A DNA stretch of 64,000 bases from Cellvibrio sp. UBA7671 (GCA_002483145.1 DLHJ01000019.1:434001-498000); one strand, 5' to 3'; counted from the stretch's first letter, positions 31,079 to 42,051 are shown. Translations and numbers: made by a program. The notes: a model not told the origin generated them from the sequence alone.

Positions 31079-31792
31079 TTATTCCCAAGCAGCGACCGTC
31101 ATATTCGACCAGATCAGCGAATTCGCGCCGGGTTTATCGGTAAAGTTTATCAGCATTCGCTGGAACTCTTCACGCGGGATTTCAACTGCCCCCAAACTAA
31201 ACAGGTGGTCGTTAGCAACTTGGCAATCGATCAGCTGAAAATCCCAGGCGCGCAGCTGCCTTACCAGGTGAGCAAAACCTACTTTGGACGCATTATCGGC
31301 GCGGCTGAACATGGACTCGCCAAAAAATATCTGCCCCAAGGCGATACCGTAGAGCCCACCCACTAATTCAGCGCCGCGCCAGACTTCTACCGAGTGGGCA
31401 AAACCGCGTTCATGCAGCGCGCAATAGCCTGCAATGATGTCATCGCTAATCCAGGTTCCATCGGCGTAGGCGCGCGGTGCGGCGCAGGCGGTCATCACGG
31501 TGCGAAAACAGTTGTCGAAGGTCACACGATAAATCCCTTTGCGCAGGGTTTTGTGCAAACTTTTTGATATGTGCAGTTGATCGGGAAAAACCACGGTGCG
31601 CGGGCTGGGGCTCCACCATAAAATGGGGTCACCCGGATTAAACCAGGGGAATATTCCCCGATAATAAGCCGCGAGAATTCGCTCTGGCGATAAATCGCCA
31701 CCGACCGCAAGCAGGCCTTCGGGGTTATCCAATGCATGCGCTGGATCAGGGAATTCATAATTGTCAGGGCTTAGCCAAGGGATTGAAATCAT
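31079..31792 (-). CDS. aat: Leucyl/phenylalanyl-tRNA-protein transferase
   Basis: 237 aa. Adds Leu or Phe to N-terminal Lys or Arg, the other branch feeding ClpS. Characteristic motifs: [32 protein letters not shown] and the [14 protein letters not shown] end. First gene of the aat-bpt pair. Confidence 0.97.
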   Translation of the reverse strand: MISIPWLSPDNYEFPDPAHALDNPEGLLAVGGDLSPERILAAYYRGIFPWFNPGDPILWWSPSPRTVVFPDQLHISKSLHKTLRKGIYRVTFDNCFRTVMTACAAPRAYADGTWISDDIIAGYCALHERGFAHSVEVWRGAELVGGLYGIALGQIFFGESMFSRADNASKVGFAHLVRQLRAWDFQLIDCQVANDHLFSLGAVEIPREEFQRMLINFTDKPGANSLIWSNMTVAAWE

Positions 31793-31972
31793 AGAATCCG
31801 TATCAATAGTTTATGCGTATAAAAAGACGAGGTTTATCGCGCACCGCTATAGTGGGGCTTACACAATATTTCTCACAAGTTTGAATTACTTGGCGCGTTT
31901 TTTGAGTGTAAAAGTGTAGCGAGAAATCAGTCAATAATTTGTTATTCCCTTTAATGCTTGAGAATTTTAGGG

Positions 31973-31979
31973 CTATGCT
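31973..31979 (+). promoter_or_regulatory. Possible RpoS-type -10 element before yeaG
   Basis: CTATGCT differs at one base from the CTATACT extended -10 preferred by sigma S. No good -35 box lies 17 bp upstream, tolerated by RpoS promoters. Consistent with the stationary-phase role of the operon but weak alone. Confidence 0.3.
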
Positions 31980-32087
31980 TAGGGATATCAGTTAATAGTT
32001 AATTTTTTATAGCCTGTTAATGTCAACATCGTTTACTGTTTTAGCAATCTGTCGTTTGCCGCTTTAGTCGCTAACCCGAGGTAGATT

Positions 32088-34010
32088 ATGAGTATTTTCA
32101 GCCATTACCGCGAGCGTTTTGAAACTACCCAGCAGGAAGAATTAACGATTAAGGAGTATCTCGAACTCTGCAAAAAAGATCCCAGCGTTTACGCTTCCGC
32201 TGCCGAGCGCATGCTCATGGCGATTGGTGAACCGGAGATGATCGACACCTCGCAAGATGCACGTCTCAGCCGAATTTTTTCCAACAAAATCATGAAGCGC
32301 TATAAAGTCTTTAATGAATTTTATGGCATGGAAGAGTGTATCCAACAGATAGTGTCGTTTTTCAAGCATGCGGCGCAAGGGTTGGAGGAAAAGAAACAAA
32401 TTCTATATCTGCTAGGCCCTGTGGGCGGTGGTAAATCTTCATTGGCTGAAATGCTTAAATCGCTCATGGAAAAAATGCCGATTTATTGCATCAAAGGTTC
32501 TCCCGTTTTTGAGTCGCCACTGGGGTTGTTTAATCCCGATGAGGACGGAAAAATTCTGGAAGAGGATTACGGCATACCGCGCCGGTATATCAAAACTATT
32601 ATGTCGCCTTGGGCGGCCAAGCGTTTACACGAATTCCACGGCGATATTACCCAGTTCAAAGTGGTAAAAATGTATCCGTCCATTCTCAATCAGGTGGCTA
32701 TTACCAAAACTGAACCGGGCGATGAAAACAACCAGGATATTTCTTCCCTGGTGGGTAAGGTTGATATTCGTCAATTAGAAGAGTTTCCGCAAAACGACCC
32801 GGATGCCTACAGTTTTAGTGGTGGCCTGTGCCGCGCCAACCAAGGGTTGATGGAATTTGTGGAGATGTTCAAGGCTCCTATTAAAGTGCTGCATCCGTTG
32901 TTGACCGCAACGCAAGAGGGCAACTTCAATAGCACTGAAGGCTTGGGAGCGATTCCGTTTGACGGGATTATTCTTGCGCACTCCAACGAATCGGAATGGC
33001 AAAACTTCCGTAACAACAAAAACAATGAAGCGTTTATTGACCGTGTGTACATTGTCAAAGTGCCTTATTGCCTGCGTGTAACGGAAGAGATGAAAATTTA
33101 CGAAAAGCTTCTCCAAAATTCTTCACTTTCCAAAGCACCTTGTGCTCCCGATACACTGCGAATGCTTGCACAGTTCTCGGTGTTGTCGCGCATTAAAGAG
33201 CCGGAAAATTCCAATATATTTTCCAAAATGCGTGTGTACGATGGTGAAAACTTGAAAGACACAGATCCGCGCGCAAAATCATTGCAAGAGTATCGCGATG
33301 CAGCTGGTGTCGATGAGGGGATGACGGGTTTATCTACCCGTTTTGCTTTCAAAATTTTATCGAAAGTATTTAATTTTGATCCAACCGAGATTGCTGCTAA
33401 CCCGGTGCATCTAATGTATGTGCTGGAGCAACAAATCGAACAGGAACAATTCCCCAAAGAAGTGCAAGAGAAATATCTGAATGCCTTAAAAGAATTCATT
33501 TCACCCAAATACGTGGATTTCATCGGCAAAGAAATCCAGACTGCCTATTTGGAATCTTACGCGGAATATGGGCAAAATATTTTCGACCGCTACGTGACCT
33601 ATGCGGATTTTTGGATTCAGGATCAGGAGTATCGCGACCCTGAAACCGGAGAGATCCTCAACCGTTCGTCGCTCAATGATGAGTTGGAAAAAATCGAGAA
33701 GCCGGCCGGAATCAGCAACCCGAAAGATTTCCGCAACGAGATAGTCAATTTTGTATTGCGAGCTAAAGCGAATAATGCGGGTAAAAATCCGGATTGGCGC
33801 AGCTATGAAAAACTGCGCATCGTGATTGAGAAGAAAATGTTCTCCAATACCGAGGATTTGTTGCCAGTGATTTCATTCAATGCCAAGGCCTCGGTGCAAG
33901 ACAAGAAAAAACATCACGACTTTGTGCAGCGCATGGTGGAGCGCGGTTACACCGAAAAACAAGTGCGGTTGTTATCTGAATGGTATCTGAGAGTTAGAAA
34001 ATCGCAGTAA
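32088..34010 (+). CDS. yeaG: PrkA-family AAA+ serine protein kinase (YeaG)
   Basis: 640 aa. An AAA+ PrkA domain with Walker A GPVGGGKS (110-117), then the C-terminal PrkA region. In E. coli YeaG and YeaH act in nitrogen and stationary-phase stress; Bacillus PrkA is sporulation-linked. Length and order match enterobacterial yeaG. First gene of a three-gene operon. Confidence 0.95.
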   Translation: MSIFSHYRERFETTQQEELTIKEYLELCKKDPSVYASAAERMLMAIGEPEMIDTSQDARLSRIFSNKIMKRYKVFNEFYGMEECIQQIVSFFKHAAQGLEEKKQILYLLGPVGGGKSSLAEMLKSLMEKMPIYCIKGSPVFESPLGLFNPDEDGKILEEDYGIPRRYIKTIMSPWAAKRLHEFHGDITQFKVVKMYPSILNQVAITKTEPGDENNQDISSLVGKVDIRQLEEFPQNDPDAYSFSGGLCRANQGLMEFVEMFKAPIKVLHPLLTATQEGNFNSTEGLGAIPFDGIILAHSNESEWQNFRNNKNNEAFIDRVYIVKVPYCLRVTEEMKIYEKLLQNSSLSKAPCAPDTLRMLAQFSVLSRIKEPENSNIFSKMRVYDGENLKDTDPRAKSLQEYRDAAGVDEGMTGLSTRFAFKILSKVFNFDPTEIAANPVHLMYVLEQQIEQEQFPKEVQEKYLNALKEFISPKYVDFIGKEIQTAYLESYAEYGQNIFDRYVTYADFWIQDQEYRDPETGEILNRSSLNDELEKIEKPAGISNPKDFRNEIVNFVLRAKANNAGKNPDWRSYEKLRIVIEKKMFSNTEDLLPVISFNAKASVQDKKKHHDFVQRMVERGYTEKQVRLLSEWYLRVRKSQ

Positions 34011-34062
34011 ATCTGTCTTCTCTTGCGAATTTCTGTTGCGTTGCAAACGTTAAGGTTGAAGT

Positions 34063-35337
34063 ATGAGTTACATTATTGATCGACGTCTCAATGCCAAAAA
34101 CAAAAGCGCCGTAAATCGCCAACGCTTTTTACGGCGCTATCGCCACCAAATTCAAAAAGCGGTTTCCGATGCGGTAAGTGAAAGATCCATCACCGATATT
34201 GATAAAGGCGGTAAAGTCAGTATTCCTGCGCGTGATATTAGTGAGCCAAGTATTTATCATGGCCAAGGTGGTCACAATGAACGTGTTTTGCCGGGCAATA
34301 AACATTTTTCGGAGGGCGATAAAATTGCACGGCCCGAAGGTGGTAGCGGGCAGGGCAGTGGCGGCAACGCCAGTAATTCCGGTGAGGGTATGGATGATTT
34401 TTCATTCACACTGTCACAAGAAGAATTTCTGGATTTTATGTTCGACGGTTTGGAGCTCCCCAACCTTATCAAGCGGCAACTGTCCGGGTTGGAAGAGTTT
34501 AAAACCGTTCGTGCCGGTATTGCCAATGAAGGTCAACCCGGGCGAATTAATATTGTCCGCTCGTTGCGCTCCGCCAATATGCGGCGCATTGCTTTAGCGT
34601 CTGGCAAACGGCGGCAATTGGCTGAGTTGCAAGCAGAGTTATCTGCCTTGGTGGCTATTCCAGAAGCAAAACGCGATAAAGAGCGCGAGCAGGAATTAAT
34701 GCATGCAATTGCTAAATTGGAAAAAGCCATTGGCCGTATCCCCTGGCTGGATACTTTCGATCTCAAATACAACCTGCATATCAAACAACCTATCCCTCGC
34801 TCCAAGGCGGTGATGTTTTGCATTATGGATGTGTCTGGTTCTATGGACCAGGCCACCAAAGATATCGCCAAGCGTTTTTTTATCCTGCTGTATTTATTTT
34901 TGCAGCGCAATTACGAAAAAACAGAAATTGTATTTATTCGCCACCACACCAGTGCCAAAGAAGTGGATGAGGACGAATTTTTTCATTCGCGCGAAACCGG
35001 TGGCACCGTTGTATCCAGTGCCTTGCGCCTGATGCAGGAAATTATTCGGGATCGCTATTCACCTGAGGTGTGGAATATTTATGGTGCACAGGCCTCGGAT
35101 GGCGATAACTGGGGTGAAGATTCAGATGTGTGCCGAGATATCCTGGTCGATGATCTTTTACCCAATTGCCAATATTTTTCCTATATTGAAATCACTAACA
35201 ACGAACATCAAGCCCTCTGGAATACCTATGAGTCCATCCAAGAGGAATATCCGGATCATTTTGCCCTGCAACATATCCGCGAAGTAAGTGATATTTACCC
35301 CGTCTTTCGTGAACTTTTTCATAAGAAGGTTGCATGA
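34063..35337 (+). CDS. yeaH: YeaH, DUF444 family protein with a VWA-like fold
   Basis: 424 aa. The N-terminal third is basic and Gly/Ser-rich. The C-terminal half has a MIDAS-like metal motif DVSGSM following KAVMFCIM, as in von Willebrand A domains, suggesting a protein-binding scaffold for the YeaG kinase. Its stop overlaps the start of spoVR by 4 nt. Confidence 0.94.
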   Translation: MSYIIDRRLNAKNKSAVNRQRFLRRYRHQIQKAVSDAVSERSITDIDKGGKVSIPARDISEPSIYHGQGGHNERVLPGNKHFSEGDKIARPEGGSGQGSGGNASNSGEGMDDFSFTLSQEEFLDFMFDGLELPNLIKRQLSGLEEFKTVRAGIANEGQPGRINIVRSLRSANMRRIALASGKRRQLAELQAELSALVAIPEAKRDKEREQELMHAIAKLEKAIGRIPWLDTFDLKYNLHIKQPIPRSKAVMFCIMDVSGSMDQATKDIAKRFFILLYLFLQRNYEKTEIVFIRHHTSAKEVDEDEFFHSRETGGTVVSSALRLMQEIIRDRYSPEVWNIYGAQASDGDNWGEDSDVCRDILVDDLLPNCQYFSYIEITNNEHQALWNTYESIQEEYPDHFALQHIREVSDIYPVFRELFHKKVA

Positions 35338-36833
35338 ATAAACCACTGTTTGTCACCTCTGAATGGAATTTTGATTTGATTCGGGAGTGCGACCAGATTC
35401 TCGGCGAGCTTGCCAAAGAATTCGGTCTGGATACCTACCCCAACCAAATTGAAGTGATCAGTTCCGAACAAATGATGGATGCCTATTCGTCTGTGGGTAT
35501 GCCCATAGGGTACAGTCATTGGTCTTACGGTAAACAACTGCTCAGTACCGAGCATTCGTATAAACGTGGACAAATGGGGTTGGCCTACGAAATCGTCATT
35601 AATTCAAATCCTTGTATTGCGTATTTAATGGAAGAAAATACCATGACCATGCAAGCGCTGGTAATTGCGCATGCCTGTTATGGTCACAACTCTTTTTTTA
35701 AAGGTAATTATTTATTCCGCACCTGGACCGATGCCAGTTCCATTATTGACTATCTGGTTTTTGCCAAAAACTACATCAGTAAATGCGAGGAGCGTTACGG
35801 CATAGCAGCGGTGGAGGATATCCTGGATTCCTGTCACGCCTTGATGAATTATGGCGTAGATCGGTACAAACGCCCTTATCCTATTTCTGCACATGAGGAA
35901 GAGCGCCGCCAGAGCGAGCGTGAAGAATATTTGCGCAAGCATGTGAACGATTTGTGGCGCACTATCCCCAAATCCGCCGCAAGCGATGCACAAAAAAATG
36001 CCCCCCGATTCCCGGCTGAGCCGCAAGAGAATATTTTGTATTTTTTGGAAAAAAATTCACCTTTGCTTGAGCCATGGCAGCGCGAAGTTATTCGCATCGT
36101 TCGCAAAATAGCCCAGTATTTTTATCCGCAGCGTCAAACACAAGTGATGAACGAAGGCTGGGCAACATTTTGGCATTACACCTTATTAAATGAATTGCAT
36201 GCGCGCGGCTATGTTAGCGATGGTTTTATGCTGGAGTTTTTGCAGTCCCACACCAGCGTAGTGGCACAGCCCGCGTACGATAGTCCCTATTTTAGTGGTA
36301 TTAATCCCTATACCCTTGGTTTTTCGATGATGAGCGATATTCGCCGCATCTGCGAAAAACCTACCGATGAAGATCGTATCTGGTTTCCTGAAATTGCCGG
36401 TTCGGATTGGAAACAAACCCTGCAATTTGCGATGAAAAACTTTAAAGATGAAAGTTTTATCCTGCAATTCTTGTCGCCCAAGGTGATGCGCGATTTAAAG
36501 TTGTTCAGTATTGTCGATGATGATCAGCAGGACAAAATCAACGTTGATGCCATCCATAATGAAACAGGGTTTAAACGGCTGCGAGAGACTTTGGCTGGAC
36601 AATATAATCTGGGTAATCGCGAGCCAAACATTCAGGTTTACAATGTTGAAGTGCGTGGCGATAGATCTTTGACCCTGCATCATTACATGCATAATCGTCG
36701 CCCTTTAGGCGAGTCTACACCTGAAGTATTAAAACACCTGCATCGCCTTTGGGGATTTGATGTGCATTTGCATTCTGTTGATGGGGGAGAGATCAAACAG
36801 AGTTACCACTGCACACAAAACAAAATCGTCTGA
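35334..36833 (+). CDS. ycgB: SpoVR family protein (YcgB)
   Basis: 499 aa. Recognised from the family stretches [25 protein letters not shown] and NPYTLGF. Despite the name it is common in non-spore-formers beside yeaG and yeaH. HACYGH and the later NEGWA suggest a possible metal site, but no reaction is established. Overlap with yeaH indicates translational coupling. Confidence 0.94.
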   Translation: MNKPLFVTSEWNFDLIRECDQILGELAKEFGLDTYPNQIEVISSEQMMDAYSSVGMPIGYSHWSYGKQLLSTEHSYKRGQMGLAYEIVINSNPCIAYLMEENTMTMQALVIAHACYGHNSFFKGNYLFRTWTDASSIIDYLVFAKNYISKCEERYGIAAVEDILDSCHALMNYGVDRYKRPYPISAHEEERRQSEREEYLRKHVNDLWRTIPKSAASDAQKNAPRFPAEPQENILYFLEKNSPLLEPWQREVIRIVRKIAQYFYPQRQTQVMNEGWATFWHYTLLNELHARGYVSDGFMLEFLQSHTSVVAQPAYDSPYFSGINPYTLGFSMMSDIRRICEKPTDEDRIWFPEIAGSDWKQTLQFAMKNFKDESFILQFLSPKVMRDLKLFSIVDDDQQDKINVDAIHNETGFKRLRETLAGQYNLGNREPNIQVYNVEVRGDRSLTLHHYMHNRRPLGESTPEVLKHLHRLWGFDVHLHSVDGGEIKQSYHCTQNKIV

Positions 36834-36848
36834 CTTTTCCAGTTAATT

Positions 36849-37499
36849 TTATCGGCTGTAGGTAAGAATTTGCCCGCTAAAGATTTGGCTGGTTTTAATC
36901 GCAACTTCTGGTTTGCGCTGGCTATGTGAATAACCCAGCGAAACCATTTTTTTGCTAAACTTTGCGTGATGCCCACGCCCCGGATCTACCAAAATAATAT
37001 CGCAGTGCGGTGCGGCATGTTGGTTAATAAACTCCGACAGTAAATCCACATGTTCGCTTTCGTATAAAAGATCGCTACCGATAATAACGTCAAACAAACC
37101 TAAATCACTAACTGGATCATCCCAGCCGGTGCGGATGAACGGAATAATTTTATCCTGATTAAGTTCTGCGTTTTCAATTAAAAAACCTTCCACTTCCGGA
37201 TGATAATCTGTTGCGGTGATGTTAGCCTCGCGGTGATTTAAGACCAGACTAGCCAGGGCAATTCCACAACCCACCTCCAGAATGCGCTTCTCACCAATCG
37301 CATAATCCACCATCAATTGCGCCAGTACTTCTCCGGATGGCCATACAATTCCAAAGAGTGGCCATGAGGCAGAAGAAATACCCAGCGCTTCAGCCTCGCC
37401 TTTATCATCAGAGAACTCCTGGTTGTCACGCAGGCTGCGGATGTGAATATCGGTAGAGCCAAATTCAATGGTTTGGTAGCGAACACGTAGCTTTGCCAT
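36849..37499 (-). CDS. Class I SAM-dependent methyltransferase, METTL21/Methyltransf_16-like
   Basis: 216 aa. SAM-binding EVGCGIALASLVL (75-87), post-I TATDYHPEV and GSDLLYE, where Asp and Tyr stand at the position typical of protein-lysine methyltransferases of this group. No signal peptide. The substrate cannot be told. Convergent with spoVR, 15 bp apart. Confidence 0.85.
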   Translation of the reverse strand: MAKLRVRYQTIEFGSTDIHIRSLRDNQEFSDDKGEAEALGISSASWPLFGIVWPSGEVLAQLMVDYAIGEKRILEVGCGIALASLVLNHREANITATDYHPEVEGFLIENAELNQDKIIPFIRTGWDDPVSDLGLFDVIIGSDLLYESEHVDLLSEFINQHAAPHCDIILVDPGRGHHAKFSKKMVSLGYSHSQRKPEVAIKTSQIFSGQILTYSR

Positions 37500-37734
37500 A
37501 AAAGGCCTTTAGGAGAGAGGAGTGATACGAAGCGCGTATGTGTCGGGACCGCGTTGCTGCGTGTGTCCAACTATTGTACGCCTTAAGGGGGTGTAAAAAT
37601 TGTATAATTTCGCAGCTTTGAACTTTCGAATATTCATGAGGTCAGTAAAAAACTGAACGAATGCAGGGCCACACTTTTTGTTCAATAAATACACTGTGTG
37701 ACATCGGAATAAAATCTATAAAAATAGGATTTCT

Positions 37735-38658
37735 ATGAAAAACGTATCACGTCATTTTTTACTTATTTTATCGTTGCTGATTACCCCCGTCCTCGGCGCA
37801 CGCGAGATTGCTTTCACCTTTGATGATGCACCAACACCAGATTCTGCCTTGATGACGGGACAGGAGCGAACTAAACGACTGATTGATGTGTTGGTTGCAG
37901 CCAAAGTGCCAGATGCATTATTTTTTGTGAAAGCGGATTACATCAATAGCGACACTCAAAAACGCTTGGAACAATACGCTGCTGCTGGATTTCATTTAGC
38001 CAATCACAGCTATAGCCATAAATCGGCGAGCGAGCTGGGAACCCTGGATTACCCAACGGATGTCTACAACGCCCATTTACTGCTGAAACCGCTCAAAAAT
38101 TTCTTGCCTTATCATCGCTTCCCTTATTTGCATTATGGCAAAGATGTGGCTGCAATCACTTCATTGCAACAATCGCTCACAGAGCTTGGCTACAAAGATG
38201 GCTATGTCACTATAGATAATTTTGATTGGTACTTCAGTTCGCTGCTAACAAAAGCAGCGGAAGAAAAAAAGACGATTGACTATGATAAAGCACGAAAACT
38301 CTATGTAGAGATGCTCTATAAATCTATTGAGTTTTACGATGCAATTGCTAAAAAATCACTTGGCCGTTCGCCGCAGCATGTAATGCTGTTACATGAAAAT
38401 GATGCGGCTGCATTATTTGTGGGCGATTTGATTGCACACCTGCGTAGCAAAGGTTGGAAAATCATTAGCCCTCAACAAGCCTATCAGGATCCTATTGCTC
38501 GCAATTTTCCGAATGTCGCATTTCACAAACAGGGTAGAGTAGCCGCTATTGCTAATAGCAAAGGTGTCCCCGAATCTGAGTTGCGTCATGTATCGGAAAA
38601 CACTGAATATATTGATAAGGCCTTTTCGAAAGTGGGCGTGATTTTTAACCAACAATAA
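37735..38658 (+). CDS. Secreted polysaccharide deacetylase (NodB/CE4-like)
   Basis: 307 aa. Signal peptide about 1-22 (ending VLGA). NodB motif 1 is FTFDDAPTP with Asp30-Asp31; motif 2 is HSYSH (91-95), giving the Asp-His-His metal site. Later PYHRFPYLHYG fits motif 3. Likely removes acetyl groups from chitin, peptidoglycan or xylan; substrate unknown. It ends 4 nt before a secreted esterase gene, probably one operon. Confidence 0.9.
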   Translation: MKNVSRHFLLILSLLITPVLGAREIAFTFDDAPTPDSALMTGQERTKRLIDVLVAAKVPDALFFVKADYINSDTQKRLEQYAAAGFHLANHSYSHKSASELGTLDYPTDVYNAHLLLKPLKNFLPYHRFPYLHYGKDVAAITSLQQSLTELGYKDGYVTIDNFDWYFSSLLTKAAEEKKTIDYDKARKLYVEMLYKSIEFYDAIAKKSLGRSPQHVMLLHENDAAALFVGDLIAHLRSKGWKIISPQQAYQDPIARNFPNVAFHKQGRVAAIANSKGVPESELRHVSENTEYIDKAFSKVGVIFNQQ

Positions 38659-38662
38659 GTAA

Positions 38663-39538
38663 GTGAATAAAATGTTTATCAGAAAAATCTTTTTTTTGTT
38701 AGTGTTAGGCTTTGTCGGTTTTATGAGTAGTAGTTATGCAAATCAGCTTCCTCCATTTGGTTACCCTGCATATGAAACTGTCAATATTCATGCGAACAGT
38801 AATAACAAAGATTATGAGCTCTATGTGCAGCTACCCAAGTCTTATAATGATACAAAGTCAAGTTACCCATTAATTATCGTCAATGACACCAATTTTGCGT
38901 TTCCAGTTACCAATGGCGCCATGGCGTTAATGGGAGGTGCTGTTGTTAAAGAGGCGATTGTTGTAGGCATTTCCTACTCCAAGGGGGATGATCGCGCGAT
39001 CAGCCGTACGCGTGACTACACACCCACATTTTCACCGATAGATAAAAATGGTAATTCAAGCCCGGCTCGTATGGTATCTGGGCATGCCAAAGAGTATGTA
39101 GATTTTATTGAAAGCCAGGTCATTCCTTTGTTGCAAAAAAAATACCGCGTTGATTCAAAAACGAGAGTTTTTGTTGGGCACTCTTACGGCGGATTACTCG
39201 GGACCTATATTTTATTTAAAAAGCCCCACTTGTTTACCGACTATATTATCGGTAGCCCATCTTTATGGTACGACAATCGCATTATGTTTGCGCTTGAAAA
39301 AGAGTTTTCCAAAACTAGTAGCCGGTTGCCTGCGAATGTCGCTATGTTTGTCGGATCACTGGAAAATGATTATTACCCGATGGTTACCGATTTATTGGCG
39401 ATGGAGAAACAACTGCGCTCACGCAATTATGAAGGATTTAATTTGCGTGTTGAGGTTTTGCAGGATGAAAATCATCACAGTGTTTTTCCCGGTCTTCTTT
39501 CTAAAGGATTGATGGCAATGCTTCCGTTTAAAAACTAG
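38663..39538 (+). CDS. Secreted alpha/beta-hydrolase of the esterase D/Fes group
   Basis: 291 aa. Hydrophobic signal peptide (about 5-27). Nucleophile Ser174 in VGHSYGG; the catalytic His is probably 271 or 272 in DENHHSVFPG. Resembles the IroE/BesA-type esterases that cleave siderophores or other esters. GTG at 38663 and ATG at 38672 are both possible starts. Next to a deacetylase, so de-esterification of a plant or cell wall polymer is a reasonable guess, as is siderophore hydrolysis. Confidence 0.85.
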   Translation: MNKMFIRKIFFLLVLGFVGFMSSSYANQLPPFGYPAYETVNIHANSNNKDYELYVQLPKSYNDTKSSYPLIIVNDTNFAFPVTNGAMALMGGAVVKEAIVVGISYSKGDDRAISRTRDYTPTFSPIDKNGNSSPARMVSGHAKEYVDFIESQVIPLLQKKYRVDSKTRVFVGHSYGGLLGTYILFKKPHLFTDYIIGSPSLWYDNRIMFALEKEFSKTSSRLPANVAMFVGSLENDYYPMVTDLLAMEKQLRSRNYEGFNLRVEVLQDENHHSVFPGLLSKGLMAMLPFKN

Positions 39539-39549
39539 GATATAGCGAT

Positions 39550-39585
39550 AGAGCCTTAAGAGAAATAGTTCTATAGGCTCTTTTT
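39550..39585 (+). terminator. Terminator after the esterase gene
   Basis: AGAGCCT (39550-39556) pairs with AGGCTCT (39575-39581), followed by a T run to 39585. It abuts the end of the convergent TrmH gene. Confidence 0.75.
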
Positions 39586-40312
39586 ATCGGGTTAACTCAT
39601 ACACACACATATTCACCGCCGATGCCAAATTCAGCGATTCAATAGCACCACAGCCTGCAATAGTGAATGCTTGTGCATTCATTTTTTGCAGCGCCTCACG
39701 TGGTACACCGCGCGCTTCGTTGCCAAACACATAGCAGTCGAACTGTTTAAAGCTGCTATCGCTCAATACTTTACCATTCATATCCAAAGTGGCGATGGAT
39801 TTAAAACGCGATGCGATTGATTCAAGTGGTACATCCAATTCCACAGGCACATGAAAAATAGCTCCCATACTGGAGCGGACTACTTTGGGATTATAAGGGT
39901 CAACCGAGCCGGGGCTGAGCAAACAGCGGAAATTGCCGAACCAGGCGAGGCTGCGCAAAATAGTGCCGAGGTTGCCTGGGTCTTGCACTTCATGAAGATA
40001 AATTGCACGTTCATTTTTGTTGGTAGCGTTGCTGCTGGATAGGATTGGCGCTACCGCAATAATTCCTTGCGGTGTTTTAGTGTCTGATAGCTGCGCCATA
40101 TGTTTTTCGCTGACCAGATTTTTTTTGAAACGGCTGGGAAAATTATGGTAAGTTTCAGTGACGAATAATTCGCACTCCTGCAAGGCGGTGTTTTGTTCAG
40201 CTGCTTTTTCCAATTCCAAAATCAGGTGCTCGCCTTCCACCAAAAAATAACCGAACTCTGTCCGGTATTTTTTTTGGTGAAGTTTTTTAATGTCGTCGAT
40301 TTTTAATTGCAT
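39584..40312 (-). CDS. TrmH/SpoU-family RNA 2'-O-methyltransferase
   Basis: 242 aa. Start at 40312 (MQLKIDDIKKLHQKKYR); a 36-codon upstream extension is rejected because it overlaps the preceding gene and lacks family sequence. An N-terminal substrate-binding domain is followed by a SPOUT domain with motif 1 LHEVQDPGNLGTILR, motif 2 VFGNEARGVP and motif 3 IESLNLASAVNMC, which form the trefoil knot. Probably modifies 23S rRNA or tRNA. Starts 4 nt after the FAD gene ends. Confidence 0.92.
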   Translation of the reverse strand: MQLKIDDIKKLHQKKYRTEFGYFLVEGEHLILELEKAAEQNTALQECELFVTETYHNFPSRFKKNLVSEKHMAQLSDTKTPQGIIAVAPILSSSNATNKNERAIYLHEVQDPGNLGTILRSLAWFGNFRCLLSPGSVDPYNPKVVRSSMGAIFHVPVELDVPLESIASRFKSIATLDMNGKVLSDSSFKQFDCYVFGNEARGVPREALQKMNAQAFTIAGCGAIESLNLASAVNMCVYELTR

Positions 40313-40316
40313 CGTA

Positions 40317-41936
40317 TTAACCTTGTAAATCGGCGAGCATAGCTTTAGCAACGGCTTCAGCGACTTTGATTCCGTCAACGCCTGCGGAAAGAATTCCTCC
40401 GGCATAACCCGCACCTTCACCTGCCGGGTACAAGCCGCGAGTATTTAAACTCTGCAGCGATTCATGTTCGCGCGTAATCCGCACAGGTGATGAAGTGCGG
40501 GTTTCAATCCCGGTGAGAATGGCATCATTGCGATCAAAGCCACGAATTTGTTTGCCGAATTCAGGCAGGGCTTCGCGAATCGCTTCGATAACATAATCGG
40601 GCAGTGAAGAGGCCAAATCGCCGAGTAATACACCGGGTTTATACGATGGTTCAACTTCTCCAAATTCAGTTGAGGCTTTACCGCGAATAAAATCACCGAC
40701 TAATTGCCCCGGCGCGCAGTAATCTCTGCCGCCCAATTCAAACGCGTGGGACTCCAATTTTTCTTGCAGTTCGATGCCGGCAAGTGGGCCACCGGGAAAA
40801 TCTTCTTCCGGATTAATTCCCACCACAATACCGGCATTGGCATTGCGCTCATTGCGCGAGTATTGGCTCATACCATTGGTGACAACGCGATTGGGTTCCG
40901 ATGTTGCAGCAACAACGGTTCCTCCCGGGCACATACAAAAACTGTAAACCGCGCGGCCATTTTTTGCGTGATAGACAACCTTGTAATCAGCAGCGCCGAG
41001 TTCCGGATGGCCGGCATATTTGCCGAGGCGTGCGTGATCGATGAGGGATTGTGGGTGTTCGATGCGAAAGCCCACTGCAAAGGGTTTTGCTTCCACATAC
41101 ACGCCGCGCTCATGCAGTTTACGAAAGGTATCACGCGAGCTATGCCCGAGAGCAAGTACTACATAACGGCTGCGCAATGTTTCCCCATCGGCTAGCGTCA
41201 CACCTTCAATGCGGCCGTTCTCGATAATAAAATCTGTCACTTTACTTTCAAAACGCACTTCACCGCCGAGGCTTTTAATTTCTTCGCGCATCGCCGCGAC
41301 GACACCGGTTAAACGGAAGGTACCTATGTGCGGTTTGCTCACATACATAATTTCTTCCGGCGCACCAGCGCGTACAAATTCATGCATGACTTTGCGGCCG
41401 TAAAATTTCGGATCTTTAATTTGGCTGTAGAGTTTTCCGTCGGAAAATAAACCTGCGCCCCCTTCACCGAATTGCACGTTGGATTCCGGTGTTAAGACTT
41501 TATTGCGCCAGAGTGCCCAAGTGTCTTTGGTGCGGCGGCGGACATCTTTGCCACGTTCCAACACAATCGGTTTAAAACCCATTTGTGCGAGTGTCAGTGC
41601 CGCGAATAAACCACAGGGGCCAAAACCAATAACAATTGGACGCTCGTTTAAATCGGCAGGTGCTTCTGCGACGGGATAGTAATTGGTGTCGGGCGCGGGG
41701 CGAATATTTTTGTCGTCCGCAAAACGGCGGAGAATTTTTTCTTCGTTATTCGCTTGTAAATCGATGATGTAAACAAAGGTGATTTCGTTGTTCTTTTTGC
41801 GTGCATCGTAACTGCGTTTAAAAACGGTGAAATTGAGCAAGTCAGTATCTTTGATTTTCAGACGCTTGACGATGGCAGTGCGCAGGGCTTCAGCGGGGTG
41901 ATCCAATGGCAGTTGGAGTTCGGTAATGCGAATCAT
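40317..41936 (-). CDS. NAD(P)/FAD-dependent dehydrogenase, COG2509 type
   Basis: 539 aa. Start at 41936 with AGGAG 5 nt upstream. A small N-terminal domain (about 1-95) precedes a Rossmann FAD site VIGFGPCGLFAA and VLERG; GEGGAGLFSDGKL and PAGEGAGYAGGI are typical of this uncharacterised family. No signal peptide, so cytoplasmic. Upstream of and probably cotranscribed with the SPOUT methyltransferase. Reaction unknown. Confidence 0.9.
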   Translation of the reverse strand: MIRITELQLPLDHPAEALRTAIVKRLKIKDTDLLNFTVFKRSYDARKKNNEITFVYIIDLQANNEEKILRRFADDKNIRPAPDTNYYPVAEAPADLNERPIVIGFGPCGLFAALTLAQMGFKPIVLERGKDVRRRTKDTWALWRNKVLTPESNVQFGEGGAGLFSDGKLYSQIKDPKFYGRKVMHEFVRAGAPEEIMYVSKPHIGTFRLTGVVAAMREEIKSLGGEVRFESKVTDFIIENGRIEGVTLADGETLRSRYVVLALGHSSRDTFRKLHERGVYVEAKPFAVGFRIEHPQSLIDHARLGKYAGHPELGAADYKVVYHAKNGRAVYSFCMCPGGTVVAATSEPNRVVTNGMSQYSRNERNANAGIVVGINPEEDFPGGPLAGIELQEKLESHAFELGGRDYCAPGQLVGDFIRGKASTEFGEVEPSYKPGVLLGDLASSLPDYVIEAIREALPEFGKQIRGFDRNDAILTGIETRTSSPVRITREHESLQSLNTRGLYPAGEGAGYAGGILSAGVDGIKVAEAVAKAMLADLQG

Positions 41937-42051
41937 GAGGGCTCCTGGCCGGTGACTGTCCGGCAAAGGGGGGAATATCTAACGGTTGGCGCGCATTTTA
42001 CGCTGGTTTTGGGGGAGCGGTCACGAATCTTGCCCTTTTTAGCCCACTTTT

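Noticed and set aside
31890-31907. Sigma-54 promoter before yeaG
   Set aside because: TTGGCGCG with N4 and TTGA has the GG at -24 but GA instead of GC at -12, so the match is insufficient.
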